From the NCBI RefSeq assembly GCF_000313135.1, contig NW_004457442.1, positions 1,468,293-1,532,292 on the forward strand: DNA of 64,000 nucleotides, in the 5' to 3' direction. The translations under genes and the position numbers were made by a program. The DNA is from Acanthamoeba castellanii str. Neff. Lineage: Eukaryota > Discosea > Longamoebia > Acanthamoebidae. A model generated the notes under the pieces. It was not told the origin of the DNA, searched no databases, and was given only the letters and a program-made list of their open reading frames with translations. How positions within the stretch are numbered: the first letter of the stretch is position 1; every line of letters starts with the position of its first letter. Shown here piece after piece: positions 31,380 to 42,981 of this stretch.

Positions 31380-34300
31380 ATGCGCCATGTCGCTCGATCT
31401 GCTGTAGGAAGCACCAACGACTTTTCCGATTATAATTTGACCACTTTTATATATGCGTATCCTACATGCGTACTCCGTTTGAATGGAACCACGACCCATC
31501 GAATCGATTTCTCACAATTCCTTGCCCCAGACGAGGACTGCGATGCGCACATGCAAGACGCGGAGGACGCCGCAAGCCCACGATTTCTGCTGCACTCGCC
31601 CACCACCAGCGACGAGGAGCGAGCGACCGCTGCCGCCCAGGCTCAGTCCCAGGCCGGCGACGGAGTTGCCTCCTCCGCTATGACCGGCAGTGACCGGGAA
31701 GTGACGCGCTCTACTGCGCTTCATCTTCATCTCCATCCTCATCATCAACTTCATGATCACCATCTACATAATCTGCAGCTTCACCATCACCACCACGGCG
31801 GCCACCTCAATCTCGCCACTCAATCTCCTGACGGCGGAGTGAGCGACGAATCTGGAGATGAGAGCGACCGTGCGACTGCGGACGCGAGTAGCGGCAGCGA
31901 CAACGACGACGATGCCGATGCCCGACACCACCGTGGCGACGATGACGACAACGATCGAGACGTCGACGATGATAGTGACAACGATGACGATGATGACGAC
32001 CTGGACGAGGCCGACGGCCGACTTCACCACCGTCGGCACAACCCCGCTGCCGCTGCAGTGGCCTCGTCTGCGGCGTCAAGCTCCTCTAGGAGGGACTCGC
32101 CGTCGTTGCTGCCCCTGCCGCCTCCCACTACCACCACCTCCACCTCCACCTCGACTTCGTCCTCTTCGGGGCAACACTACGTACGCCGCCTCCCGAAAGT
32201 TGATAAGGGATCCCACGTCCCGATTGTTTGGTCGACCCCTCTCACGTGGTGTGCCGGTTGCTGGTGGGTACTGCAGGGCGCGTCGATGTGCTATGGGACC
32301 ACGCCGCTGCGGCTGATGGGTCCCCGCTTCGCCGATGTGCCGCCGTGGCTCCGCGATTCCGCCGAGCGGAAGGACGACCTACCATCGTGCGCCCCCCCCC
32401 CCCTCTCACCCACTCGACCGCGGGTCTCGACCGACTTTGCGTGACTTGGGCGCGGGGCCAACCATGATTGTCGTGGTCCGCGCAGGCTCCACGACGAGAT
32501 AATTTCGTTCTGCAAGTGGGTGTCGCCGTCGGCCGAGGAGAAGCAGATGCGGGAGGACGTGATCGCGCGGATATCCAAGGTCGTGGAGACCTTGTGGCCC
32601 AGCGTGCAGCTGCGGGTGTTCGGCTCGTGCGCCACCGACATCTACCTGCCCACCAGCGACATCGACCTCTGCATCATGGGCGCCAACGCCTGCAGCCCAT
32701 CGCCCATCGACGAACTCGCCTCCGCCCTTCGCCGGCGCTCCATGGGCCGGTACAACACACAATTTGCACGCGTTGCGCTTCATTTCGTAATTGGTGCACT
32801 CACGTTGGTATGTGCGGAATGTGCGTCGGCGTTCCGCAGAGTGCAAGCCATTGCTACCGCGCGTGTGCCGATCATCAAGTTGGTCGACGCCGCGACCGGG
32901 TGTTTGGTTGACATCAGCTTCGACGTGCCCACGGGTCCCGCCCACATCAACCTCATCAAGGTTTGCCCCTTCTCTCATCCTCACGCAGCACGACCACACA
33001 CACCGCACTCCCATTCACGGACCACTCGCCAACTCTGCACTATTGCCTCTTACTCTCTTCGTAGTTCGTTAGCCGCGGCCAATGCCCTTAGTAGTGTGAA
33101 TTTATTTGGATGGTTGATGATTGGTGGTGCCGGCGAACACTCAAGATTAGTGGGACCACACACTCCCCTTCTATGGGGGGGGGGGTGTCGTCCCACTCGC
33201 ACACACCATAGACCTCCATACCCCTCTCTGGGCCACATAAGTGAAATGGAGAAACGGAACCCAATTTCCCAATTCTCTCTCCGCGTCTCCCTTCGGCGCC
33301 GCCACGCTACCGTCATCACCACCGCACGCGGGCACATGGCGCACTCGCGCGAGAGTGGGCCTTGTGTCGTGTGCGGCGGTGGTGTCCGGGTGTGCGCGCG
33401 TCTGAGGGCGCGTGAGATATGCTTTGTGGTACCCTCAGAGTAATGGACAAATTCTCGTTCGCTCGTCGTTCCCCCGCGCGCGTCGTCCACACGACTACCT
33501 CCGCTCTCGCTCGCGTACTTGTTTTTCTCGATATCTGTCTTTCTTTTGTTCTATTTTTCTTGTTTTACTTAATTTTTCTGTAGAGCGTGGCCACCTTGAG
33601 CTCCCCCCGTGAAACTCACTCCACTGTCTTCCGTCCCTATCACACCACTTGCGTGCTCGTGTTCTCTTTGCGAACGTGCAGAGGTACTTAGACGAGGAGC
33701 CTTCGGTGAAGCCGCTCGCCCTGCTCATCAAGTACTACCTCAAGCAATTCGGAATGAACGAGCCCTACACCGGCGGTCTCGGATCCTACGCGCTCATCAT
33801 CATGATCATCTCCTACCTCCAGGTACCGTCTCCCAGCTCTGCTGCTCGTCGCCCGATGTCGTTTTATTTGCATTCTCTTCGCGCATCGCTGACACACACG
33901 CTTCTGCTGGGACAAAAAAAAAGTTGCACAAGCCTCGCGCCGTGGAGAAGCAGCAGGACCTCGGCGTGCTGTTCCTGGGCTTTCTCAAGCTCTACGGCCA
34001 AGAGTTTAACTACTTCCGGTACACATGCCACGACACAGCGCACGACACGGACAGCGGGCGCTGCGGTTGCTGACCTGACCTCCCACCCGTCCACCACCAC
34101 CACCCTCTAGTACGGGCCTGTCGATTCGAGACGGGGGCTATTACTTCCCCAAGGCCCAGCGGAACTGGGTCGACTGGCAGCAGCCCTGGCTGCTGTCGGC
34201 GGAGGATCCCTGCTTCCCTGAGAACGACATCAGCCGCATGTCGTATGCGATCATGGACGTGCGCGGCTGCTTGGCCAACGCGTACAAGGTGCTGATCTCG

Positions 34301-35446
34301 AAGGAGCCCAGCTACAGCGCGCCCTCGCTGCTGTGCCGCATCCTCCTCCAGGACGAGAAGATGATGGAGCAGCGCGACTTTGTGCGCCACCACTACCGAT
34401 GCGGCCTCCCCATCTTGCCCCACCTCGCCACCGCCCCCGTGTCCTCGACCCATGCCGCCGCGCACCGCCACCCGCCGGCTGTCAGCTGGCGCAGCGACAA
34501 GTCCTCGAAGTCCCGTCCGCCCGCCACCACGACCTACGCCGCCAAGTCTGCGTCGGCCTCGAGTATCGACAGCGTGGTCGTCGAGCGACGAGCGGCACCC
34601 GCGTCGGCTACACAGCAACCGCAGCAGGCCAAGTCGCAGCAGCAGCAGCCGCGTACCGGCGACTGGGTGAGCCTCGTCATGAAGAACGCCGGCAGCAACA
34701 ACGGCCCAGCGGGTCCGCGGGCCTCGAAGGGCGGCAAGCCCCAGCACGGCAGCAGCAGGGCTCACGGTGACTCGGCCTCCTCGAGGGAGGGCGACGACAA
34801 GGAGGACCTTACCTGGCGCCGGAATCCGCCTGGCACCAAGCCCGCACCCTCCTCCTCGTCATCCCGCTCGTCGAATTCGTCGTCATCGTCGCGCACGTCG
34901 GCCACAGCGGCACGACGAAGCGGAAGCGGACGGTGGGAGCGGTCTTCATCGTCGTCTTCGTCGTCGTCTTCCAATGGTGACCGAAGAGACCGACGAGTCG
35001 CCCAGCCTGCTTCATCTTCATCTTCATCCTCAGCGTCGTCTTCCGCCTCGCGAGGTCGAGGCGCTGTGAGGCAAAAGGGCGCGAGTGCTGGTGCTGACGT
35101 CAGCACCAGCAAGAGGGCGAGTGACGAGGTAGCGACGGTGCCCCGCCGACGATCCAGCATGCGCCGGCCGAACCCCGCCTCGCCGTCGTCAGCGTCGGCG
35201 GTGCCGCCCGCCGCGACGGCCACACTCGAGCCGCGCAAGCGATCGCGAGCTGCGGACAGTCCGATGGAGGCCATCATAAACAACATCCTCATCGCCAACC
35301 AGCACCACAACAACAGCGACCACACCTCTTCCGTGGCCCTCGCGACGCCCAACCTGATCGGTGTCGGCAGCGACAACGGCGACCACGAAGGCGCCGACGC
35401 CAACGGCCAGCGCAGCAAGGCCCGCAATCAGAAGCAGAAGAGGTAA
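31380..35446 (+). CDS. Non-canonical poly(A) polymerase, TRF4/PAPD5-type
   Basis: Multi-exon nucleotidyltransferase. The long N-terminal exon is low-complexity: a histidine-rich stretch (HLHLHPHHQLHDHH, HHHHHGG) then an Asp-rich one. The catalytic core begins LHDEIISFCKWVSPSAEEKQ, with the polymerase-beta motif FGSCATDIYLPTSDIDLCIMG (GS plus DxD) around 32619-32681. The third carboxylate exon follows with VPIIKLVDAATGCLVDISFD. The PAP-associated domain is in later exons: RYLDEEPSVKPLALLIKYYL, PYTGGLGSYALIIMIISYLQ, DLGVLFLGFLKLYGQEFNYF, LSIRDGGYYFPKAQ and DPCFPENDISRMSYAIMDV. The Ser/Lys-rich tail ends KARNQKQKR before TAA 35444-35446. This is the TRAMP/TENT4 class that adds short tails to nuclear RNAs for exosome decay or maturation. 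One intron (about 32960-33680) is unusually long. The start is uncertain: ATG 31380 opens the frame, but a spliced start further upstream is possible. Confidence 0.88.
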
Positions 35447-35906
35447 AGAGGAGGCCCGGCGCAGCCCAATTTTTCCGCATCGACGACCCATCGACTCGAC
35501 ATCATCACCGACCGAACGGGACGAGGTCGAAAGCGCCCACGAACACCTGTAAAAACGCGACGAGGCCAGCCCCCTTTTGTGTTTAGTATTTATTTTTCGG
35601 TTATTTTTGTGTTCGTGCGTGGCTTTTTTGTCTGTCTCTCTACCTCTCTGCCTACCGTGCGAGGGAGCAGCCCCTAACCGCGTGGGATGCTCTCTGCTTG
35701 GGCGAGTATTTATTCTTTTCATCTATTACTTCTCACTTTAGCGAGCAGGGAGGATAAAAACTTAAAAACGTATAAAAATTAGAAAACAAATAAATCCTTC
35801 CTTTTACCTTGTAGCCTGCCTCTCCACTCCGCAGTTGTGTTTCAACTGACCGTTGCATTGGCCACCAGAATAAAATAAATAAATAAATCAGTGGCGCTCT
35901 GCCGGT
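35447..35906. other. Intergenic, convergent 3' ends
   Basis: Convergent 3' flanks of the poly(A) polymerase and the unknown minus-strand gene. AT-rich patches near 35580-35610, 35705-35800 and 35865-35890 probably hold the polyadenylation signals; no gene is seen. Confidence 0.45.
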
Positions 35907-37227
35907 CTAGGCCTGGTGGTTGCATTCGTAGACCATGGTGGGAGCCACCTTGAAGAATCGGTAGTTCTTGTTGTGCCGCCGCCCTCGTGCTTTCTTGACC
36001 TTCTTCTCCTTTCGCTCCACGGCCTCGTTCTCCCCCCTGTGCGCTCTTTCGTTTAGTGGTTGCCCACACACTGCATGGAATGTGGGTAGTGGCGACTCAC
36101 CGTTCGCTGGTCATCCGGATGAGGTAGGGCTGGTTGTTGATCTTCACGAACACGGCCTCCTGGCCCAGCGCGTTGGCCAGCCAGGTGGCTGTCTCCTTGA
36201 CCACGCTGCGCACCTTGGCGTCCACCACGCACGCCGCACTGAGCCCATGTAGCACACACACACACACAGCACCCCGATTGCTGGTCAGTCATTGCACGCG
36301 GCCGGTTACACCTTGCAGACGTGACGTGTGGCCTGCTTCCATACCTGACGATGGTGACCCGCTCCTGCATCAGGCGATCCCCGGTGGCGATCGAGTTGGT
36401 CGTGGCCGTCTCCAGCATCCAGAACCCGACGGCCGGCACCGCTGTCACGCGCCCTGCCCATTCACGGGGGGAAACAGGGCCGTCAGGCGCGAGTACATCA
36501 GAGGCAAGGAGCGGGTGATGGTGGTCGAGATGGGCAGGTGTGGCGTTGGTGTACCTGCGACGGGGATGAGGCGCTGGACGACGTTCATGACGTAGCGCTC
36601 GTGCTCGTGCTGGGAGAGGAGGAGGTCCTTGTCCATCGTGGAGGGCACCGTAATGCACACCTCGCCCAGCGCCTCGCCCACCGCGTCCTCGTCCTTCGGC
36701 GGCGGCGCCTTGCACGCGCCGAAGAGCACGTCCTCCGCGGCCTCTTCGACTTCTACTTTTTCTCCATCCTCTACAACGTCACGTTCGTCGCTGTTGCTGG
36801 CGGCATCGTCGAACGAGGCGGGATCGAGCGCGGCGGAGACGAGTGTGACCCGCTTCTCGCGCACGAGCCCCACTACTTCTCCATGAGCGGATGAAGATGA
36901 AGATGAAGAGGAGGAATTGGAGAGGGAGCGGGGTCGGACGGCAAAGGCGGCAGGGACGGTGGTGGCGCCCCCGATGCCGTGCTCCAGCACCAGACGCTCG
37001 ACGGCCTCCACCACTTCGGCCTCGTGCCGCGCCCGCCCCTCAGCCGCCCTCTCTGCCTGGCCGCGCCCTCTGCCCCCTGAGCCTTGTCGCTCGCGACCAC
37101 CACCGCAACCCAGGTCGCCGCACAGCCCTCCGCCTCCACCACCTGTGCTGCCAGTCGCTACATCGCTGGAGCTGCCACCGACAGTGAGGCGAATCTCAAC
37201 CTCATCCCTCCGCACACCGGTCTCCAT
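35907..37227 (-). CDS. Unrecognised protein with conserved-looking C-terminus
   Basis: Four exons (ATG 37225-37227; TAG 35907-35909). The first exon is Gly-rich (STGGGGGGLCGDLG), then helical (VEAVERLVLEHGIGGATTVP), Ser-rich and acidic. It continues with CITVPSTMDKDLLLSQHEHE and YVMNVVQRLIPVAG. Exon 2 gives VTAVPAVGFWMLETATTNSI and ATGDRLMQERVTIVR. Exon 3 gives CVVDAKVRSVVKETATWLAN and AVFVKINNQPYLIRMTSE. Exon 4 reads KKARGRRHNKNYRFFKVAPT and MVYECNHQA. The C-terminal 90 residues look like a compact alpha/beta domain with a basic strip, but I cannot name a family. The ordered part is less GC-biased and more hydrophobically patterned than random ORFs here, so the gene is probably real. Confidence 0.6.
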
Positions 37228-37590
37228 CTTTTGCTGCTGTATGCTGTTGTGGGCGTCTTAGAGTCTGTACGTTGGGTTGCTCTTGAGCACCTGTGGGGCT
37301 TGACGCCCCGGAGGCGCTCAACCATAAGCTGTGGTGACAGAACCTTCTCCGTGTCCAGTTTGCGTTCTGCTCTCTTGGCCCAGGTTTTCTGTCTTTTCCC
37401 AGTACACTTTCTTGTGGCAGAGAGATTGCAGAGCTGCTAAGCTGTGAGCTGCCTTCAGCTGGTCCCAAAGCAGCAGCCACACTAACCCCCTGAGCATGAT
37501 TGTTGGCTTGCAACTTATTGCTTACTTACATCTCACTCCATACAATGTACATCTTTTGTGACCTTGTGTGGGCTTCAAAAGCAGGAGACC
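37228..37590. other. Intergenic with strong hairpin
   Basis: The stretch lies between the 5' end of the unknown gene and the 3' end of the SPRY gene. It contains the GC-rich extended hairpin described under 37276-37323 and a second region able to fold (GCAGAGCTGCTAAGCTGTGAG near 37425). No protein signal is seen. Confidence 0.4.
37276..37323 (-). ncRNA. Candidate structured RNA hairpin
   Basis: On the minus strand GGTT-GAGCGCCT-CC-GGGGC-GTCAA-GCCCC-AC-AGGTGCTC-AAGAGC-AACC folds into one long stem. It has 5 bp around a 5-nt loop, an 8-bp inner helix (one G-T pair), and a 4-bp base with a small bulge. It is the most stable-looking fold in this intergenic interval. An ACA lies shortly 3' of it (AACGTACAGA), so an H/ACA-type 3' hairpin is one idea, but an H box and matching 5' hairpin are not convincing. 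Direction is unknown. Confidence 0.25.
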
Positions 37591-40500
37591 TCAGAACGAC
37601 TGCCCTGTGCTCACCAGCGTTTGCATTCCCGCACGCCAGCCAACTGCTGGATACCTGGGGTGTTGGCCAGACAGGATGAAGCGATACATAAGCATGAAAA
37701 GACATTTGCTTTTTGAGCGCAATGAAGAGAGGCTGGCGATGTACCACTTGCCGGCGGGGATGGACCGGAAGGCCTGCCCGAGGGAAGCGCCATTCTTGTA
37801 GAAGCTGAGCTCCTTCTTGTCCATGTCCAACAGCACTCCGATGACATCGCCTGCGCCAGATGGTTGGTCCCCACAACACGTCAGGCGATGAGAGTTGGAC
37901 GTCGGTGTACCTCTCTTGTACGGCGGCAGATAGTAGGCCACCGTGGTCGCGCAGGTGCCTGAGATGCTGCCGTACTGTACGCAGTGCCGACAAAGCCGTT
38001 GGATACGACACGTACACAGCGCCGCAGCGCAGGAAAGGAAGAAAGGCAGCGACAAAGGCAGACAACATTGCTTACCTGATTGTAGCACATCGAACTGGTG
38101 TCGACGGCTAAGTAATTGTCCAGCTGGTTGAGCTGGGCCGTAGCAATGCCTGCCGTTCGTCGTCGGTGGCGACGGTAATGATCAGAAATCACAACATGTT
38201 AAATTCGGCAGAAGACGAGGACACACTCGTACCAATGTACGTCTCGTCGCCGCCGACCTTGATGGCCCAGTAGTGTCTTCCTAACCTGTATTGGCCCCCA
38301 AAGCCCACGCCGCGCAATGCATCAATGCTTTGGTTCGTGGCCACTCGCGGCAGTTCTGTGGGGCGGACGCACTCGTAGCCGTCCTTGCCAAGGGCCACGG
38401 AGAACCAGTGGGACTGCAACTTCTTCGCCACCTTGCCGTTGTTGCTGATCTGTCAGCCGTACGGTCGCGTGCACGTCAGTCAGCACTTGTTGCTCGACGA
38501 CCGGCGAACCAGCAGCACACGCGCCAACAACAGACAGTCGAAGGGAGGTGTAAACAATTTAGGGTAAACGTTCCGCACCTTGATGTGGAGGCCGTGGCGG
38601 TCGGTATCCCACTGCATGGCGTTCACATAGCTGCGCGGCTGCATCCGCAAATTGTTCTTTGGGAGGGGGCACGCCCGAGATGGTGACGGTAAGTGTGCGT
38701 GTGCGTGTGCGTGTGCGTGTGCGTGTGCGTGTGCGTGTGCGTGTGCGTGTGCGTGCGGTGGCGGGTTTGGGAGGGGGAGTACCTTGGGAGGAGTGTAGAG
38801 GGAAGTGTCGCCGGCCTGCATGAGGGCCTGGTGCCGATAGGCCTATGGGTATTCATCACCGCGCGCGGTGAGCACGATCGCCGAACTGGTAAAATGATGG
38901 GGTTTGGGGGACGAGATGGGCCGATACCTCGGTGAGGAGGTCCCGCGAAACGAGCTTGTGCGTCTCCACGACGGTCAGCCAGTGGGGCGAGATGAGCGGA
39001 AAGCGGATATGGGGCTCAAGATCCGCCTGCGCACGCCCACCGCACACGCCACGACGCCAATGCTGAGCTTTGGCCCAAAAGACGAGGTACCAGCGCGTGG
39101 TGGTGGGTGGGTGGTGGTGGTTCGCACCATGGCTTCTCGCATGTAGGCCCGCCACGCGTCCGTTTGCCGGAACTGGCGCAGCTCGGGGTCGTCGTAGAAG
39201 TCTTCGCCGTTGTCGTCGTCCGATTCGTTGCCGCCCTTCGCTCCGCGCTTGCCCGCCGCCTGCTTCCGCCGGGCTCTCCGCCTCTCCTGCCTTCTGGCCG
39301 CCTTGCCGCCCGTTCGCGCCGTCCGGCCCTTCCGCCCCGTTGGCGTCGTCCCCCTCTTCCTCGCGGGCTTCTCCTCCTCCGCCGCCGCGTCCTTGTCCTT
39401 GTCGTCGGCCTGCGCCTCGGCTTCCTTTGCTTCCTTCGTCTCGCTCTCCTCCTTCTCCGCCTTCTCCTCCTTCTCCGCCTCCGCCTCCTTCTCCGCAGCC
39501 GGCTGTTCGGTTGTGGCGAGCTTGTCCTGCTGTTCCTTGGCCAGCCACTCGGCCACCAGCGCGTCGCTTTCGTCGCCCTCCGGCGCTGCTGCCGCCACCG
39601 CCTTCACCTCTGCGCGCGACTGTGTGTCGTGTGTGTGGAGTGGGATGAGCGACGGCTGCCCTGGGACACTTTTAAGGTGGCGGTGGTACGTACCTTGAGG
39701 GCGCCCAGGCTCATGTGTTGGTACAGCCCGGCAGTGCCGCGCAGGTTGAGGTTCTTGGCGGCCCTGCCCGGACTGGCGACGCTGCTGCTGCTCGAGGTGT
39801 CAGTATCGGACCCGTCCTCCTCCTCCTCCTCCTCCTCATAGTGGGCGCCGTGGATGCCCTCGCCCTCGTCGTCGTCCGAGCCGTCCTCGTCGTCGTTGTG
39901 GGTGTCCGTGTGCGTCTCGGCCTCCGAGTGCTGGCCTGCACCAATTCAAGCGGCGGCACTCATGAGTGCGTGAGCCCTGCGAGGCACCGACGCGACCAAC
40001 GACACGACACGAGACACAGAGGGTGGGGGGGTAAGGGGGGTGCGGGAGTACTGCTGGTGTCGGTGCGCTGGCCGGAGAGAAGCTTGAGGGCTCCTGCCGA
40101 GAATTGGCCGTAGAGGGCGTCCGAGCCACGCAAGTCCGTGACGCCGCTGCCGCTGCTGCTCCCGCCACTTGCCTGCGCGCTCTCTGCGACCCCGAAGCCA
40201 CAAGCCAGGTTACAAATATTCTCTTGATTGCTTTTGTTGGAATAACAAAAAGTCAACAGAAATATAATAATTAAAATCATAGCCAGAAATGCAAAGAAAA
40301 ATATTTATTTAAATATAAAAATAGCAAACACAATAAATAGGGAAAAGGGGGGGGTACGGTAGCGGTGGAAGGCGTGCAGTTCGGCGTGGGCGGCGGCGAA
40401 GAGGTAGGCCTGGTACTCGCTCTCTACGCACAGCTTGTCGCTCGCGAGAAGGCGCGCCACGGCCACCCGCGGCAGCGACACCAGGTCCAGTCCATGCGTC

Positions 40501-40733
40501 CCTCCTCCCTGCGAGTCACTCGCCTTCTTCTCCTTTTCCTTTTCCCTCTCCTTCTTCTTGGGCGGTGGCCGAACGAGGGCCATGAAGTGGGGTGCCACGG
40601 CCTCGACCCACTTGTCCAGGTCTGCCCCACCCTGGGTCGGGCACGAGGCCAGAAGCGCCGCAGCCTCCTCCACCGCCGACGGGGCGCGCTCCCCCGCCTT
40701 GCCCATGCCCAGCAACGACAGGAACGACTGCAT
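37591..40733 (-). CDS. BACK-like and SPRY (B30.2) domain protein
   Basis: Multi-exon. The first exon (ATG 40731-40733, MQSFLSLLGMGKAGERAP) holds a helical region ending VAPHFMALV and then LPRVAVARLLASDKLCVESE and YQAYLFAAAHAELHAF, the signature of a BACK domain that normally follows a BTB domain; a full BTB is not visible. Middle exons are Ser/Asp/Glu-rich, with a long Lys/Glu/Ala stretch (KEAEAEKEEKAEKEESETKE) and LVSRDLLTEV. The 3' exons encode a SPRY domain: HWFSVALGKDGYECVRPTEL, GRHYWAIKVGGDETYIGTS, DNYLAVDTSSMCYN, GDVIGVLLDMDKKELSFYKN and GASLGQAF. BTB/BACK/SPRY proteins often act as Cullin-3 adaptors or binding scaffolds; that role is inferred only. The 3' end is uncertain: TGA 37591-37593 is the first stop in the SPRY frame, but a further splice is possible. 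Confidence 0.7.
38694..38755. repeat. (GTGTGC)n microsatellite in an intron
   Basis: About ten GTGTGC units in an intron of the SPRY gene; CACACG-type on the sense strand. Confidence 0.95.
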
Positions 40734-40936
40734 CTCTTCTTGTGTGGCCTCTCTTTGTTCTTCTTCTCCGTCGGCCTGGTGTCTTGCGTTCGTTTCACTA
40801 AAACTGCAAACTTTCAGACCACGCGAACGCAAAAAGAAAACAAAGAAAATAAAAAAGAAAACAAAAACAAAAGTTCGAGATTTGATCGAGGATCAATCGG
40901 GTCCAGGGTTGAGGCCGTTGTGAAGGAGAGGGGGAG

Positions 40937-42465
40937 ATGGCCGCATGGACCGGTGGTGTGGTGGGCAGGTGGTGGAAGCGTAGGGGTGCGGCCTGGACAA
41001 CGCTGGCGGTGGTGCTGTTCCTCGAGGGCAGTCTGGTTTTTGGCGCCGTACTGCCGCTCGGCGCCCTCGATTCGGTCTCGGGCGCGGTGGCCGTGCTCGC
41101 CCTCCAGCTGCTCGTGCTGCTCATGCTCGCCTCGGGGATCATCGTCACCTCGGCCGACCCCGGCTACGTGCCCCTCCAGCCCGCCTCTGCCGGCGACGTA
41201 GCACCTCCCTCTCCGTCAAGGCCCCTTTTCCATTTCTTCTTCTACATCTATCTTCTCTGACCCGAGCAAGGGCGCCATGGTAGGACGAGGAGAGCGAGGA
41301 GCAGGCGGCGGTGGAGGGTGGCGGGGCGGTGACGGCGGGGAGGATATCCCTGTCCGAGTTCCTGACGTCGCACGAGCGCGAGTGCTCGTTCTGCTGCGCG
41401 CCCAAACCGCAGAGCGCGCACCACTGCTCACTGTGCCAGCGGTACAGCTCACTCCCCGCAGTGCTGCTCACACCACTCACACCACTGCGCACTCCGATCA
41501 GGTGCGTGATCAAGATGGACCACCACTGCATCTTCCTCAACAACTGCGTCGGGTAGTCTTATCTTGTTCTTTTGCTGCTGCTTCTGCCCTGCGAGGCTCA
41601 CACACTCATTCTCGACGTGTGTCGTGTCGTGCCGTTGGTCGTGTCGTGTGTCGTGTGTCGTGTGTGTCACGCGTGTCGTGTGTCGTCTGGTTCTAGGTTC
41701 AGGAATATGAAGGCGTTCTCTCTCTTTATCGTCTACGCCCTGCTCTGCGCGTTGAGCGGCTTCGCCTTTTTTGTGGCTCGCGCCGTACAACTCGCTGTAC
41801 CACTCCCTCGCCACTCTCCTCCTCTCCTGCCACAGTTCATGATTTCATGTCGATGTTTCTGTATATCCAGGAAGCCGACCACACCGAGGAGTACTTGGCC
41901 TGGGCGGTTGCGTTGACCGTCGCCAATCTCGGGTGCGCCTCACCAGCCTTGGCCCGATACGCGAACAACAGTTGGCCGTTGCTAGCAAACTAACACAAAG
42001 TGTGCATTGGCGCGCGCATCAGCCTCCTCGCATTTGTCATCGTTGCCACGACCTGGCTATGCGTCCGGCATCTGCGGGCCATCCTGCGCAATCAGACCTT
42101 TCTCGAGATCCTACTCAACAAGCCTCCAGAGGTATGCCACCATCGAGCTAACAATCATCATCATCATTCTCAAGAATGTGAGTGAGTCGACAATGTTCAC
42201 ACTGGGTTTGCGTCTCGCTGACTTGACCGCGTCGCGGCAGCACAACCCGGGTCCGCTGGCCAACCTCAAGCGAGTGTTTGGCGACGAGCCGTGGCTGTGG
42301 CTGCTGCCCTCCCTCGCCACCGGTCCCCCGCCCACAGAAAGCCACGATAGCGCGCGCTTTGTACATACCGCCAGCGGACCGAGCCCCGCCACCGCCACGC
42401 TGGGCCACCACCACCACGACGACGAAGAGGCACCCCTCGCCGGCAGCTCCTCCCTCAACTCCTGA
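40937..42465 (+). CDS. DHHC-type protein S-acyltransferase
   Basis: Multi-exon. Two N-terminal membrane spans (AWTTLAVVLFLEGSLVFGAV and AVLALQLLVLLMLASGIIVT) precede ADPGYVPLQ, the usual TTxE/DPG-type entry. The cysteine-rich domain is CSFCCAPKPQSAHHCSLCQR, then CVIKMDHHCIFLNNCVG with the catalytic DHHC; both zinc-ligand CCHC sets are visible. Two more spans follow (FSLFIVYALLCALSGFAFFV and SLLAFVIVATTWLCVRHL), with NQTFLEILLNKPPE and HNPGPLANLKRVFGDEPWLW, the TTxE/PaCCT-like post-DHHC region. It ends in a His/Asp-rich tail, TGA 42463-42465. It transfers palmitate to cysteines of membrane-associated proteins in the Golgi/endomembranes. Introns include one built of GTGTC repeats (about 41615-41695). 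Its start codon is 204 bp from that of the divergent SPRY gene. Confidence 0.92.
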
Positions 42466-42981
42466 GCCGATGACCATCGTCGCATCTGCCTCATCGTTCG
42501 GAGATTTCACCGAGGGCGGGGCTCGTGCGTTTGTTGGGCGGGAAATGCGAGGAAAACAAGGAAATTGGACGCGCTGTTTGCACCGAACACAATCACACGA
42601 CACGACGCTGCTTTAAACCCTAGGGTTGGTTTTCTGCAACAGCTTGGACTCCAGAAGAGTGAACCATCCTGAACGTGAGCTGATCCTTTGTACACACCCT
42701 ACCTCTTGAAGCCCAGGGTACTCTCCCCTTTTTCCATTAAAATCAAAATCAAAATAAAATCAAAATAAAATAATCATAATAAACTGCCTGAATTCGATCT
42801 CTTCTCACATGGCTCCTTCTCTGGCCAACGTGTGACAGGACCATTACCCGACAACTTGACCCCCGTTTATTTACTTTTCTCTTCTTCGCCACCACCTCCT
42901 TTTCCGTCCCCCAGTCCTCGCCTCTTGTGCAACCTCCTCCCGGGAACACAACCTCGTTTCTTTGGGGCTCGACCCACAGAT
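42466..42981. other. Intergenic, DHHC to GRAM gene
   Basis: About 515 bp with an AATC/AATAAA-rich block at 42738-42785 (probable polyadenylation region of the DHHC gene) and the 5' flank of the GRAM gene. No gene is seen. Confidence 0.45.
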
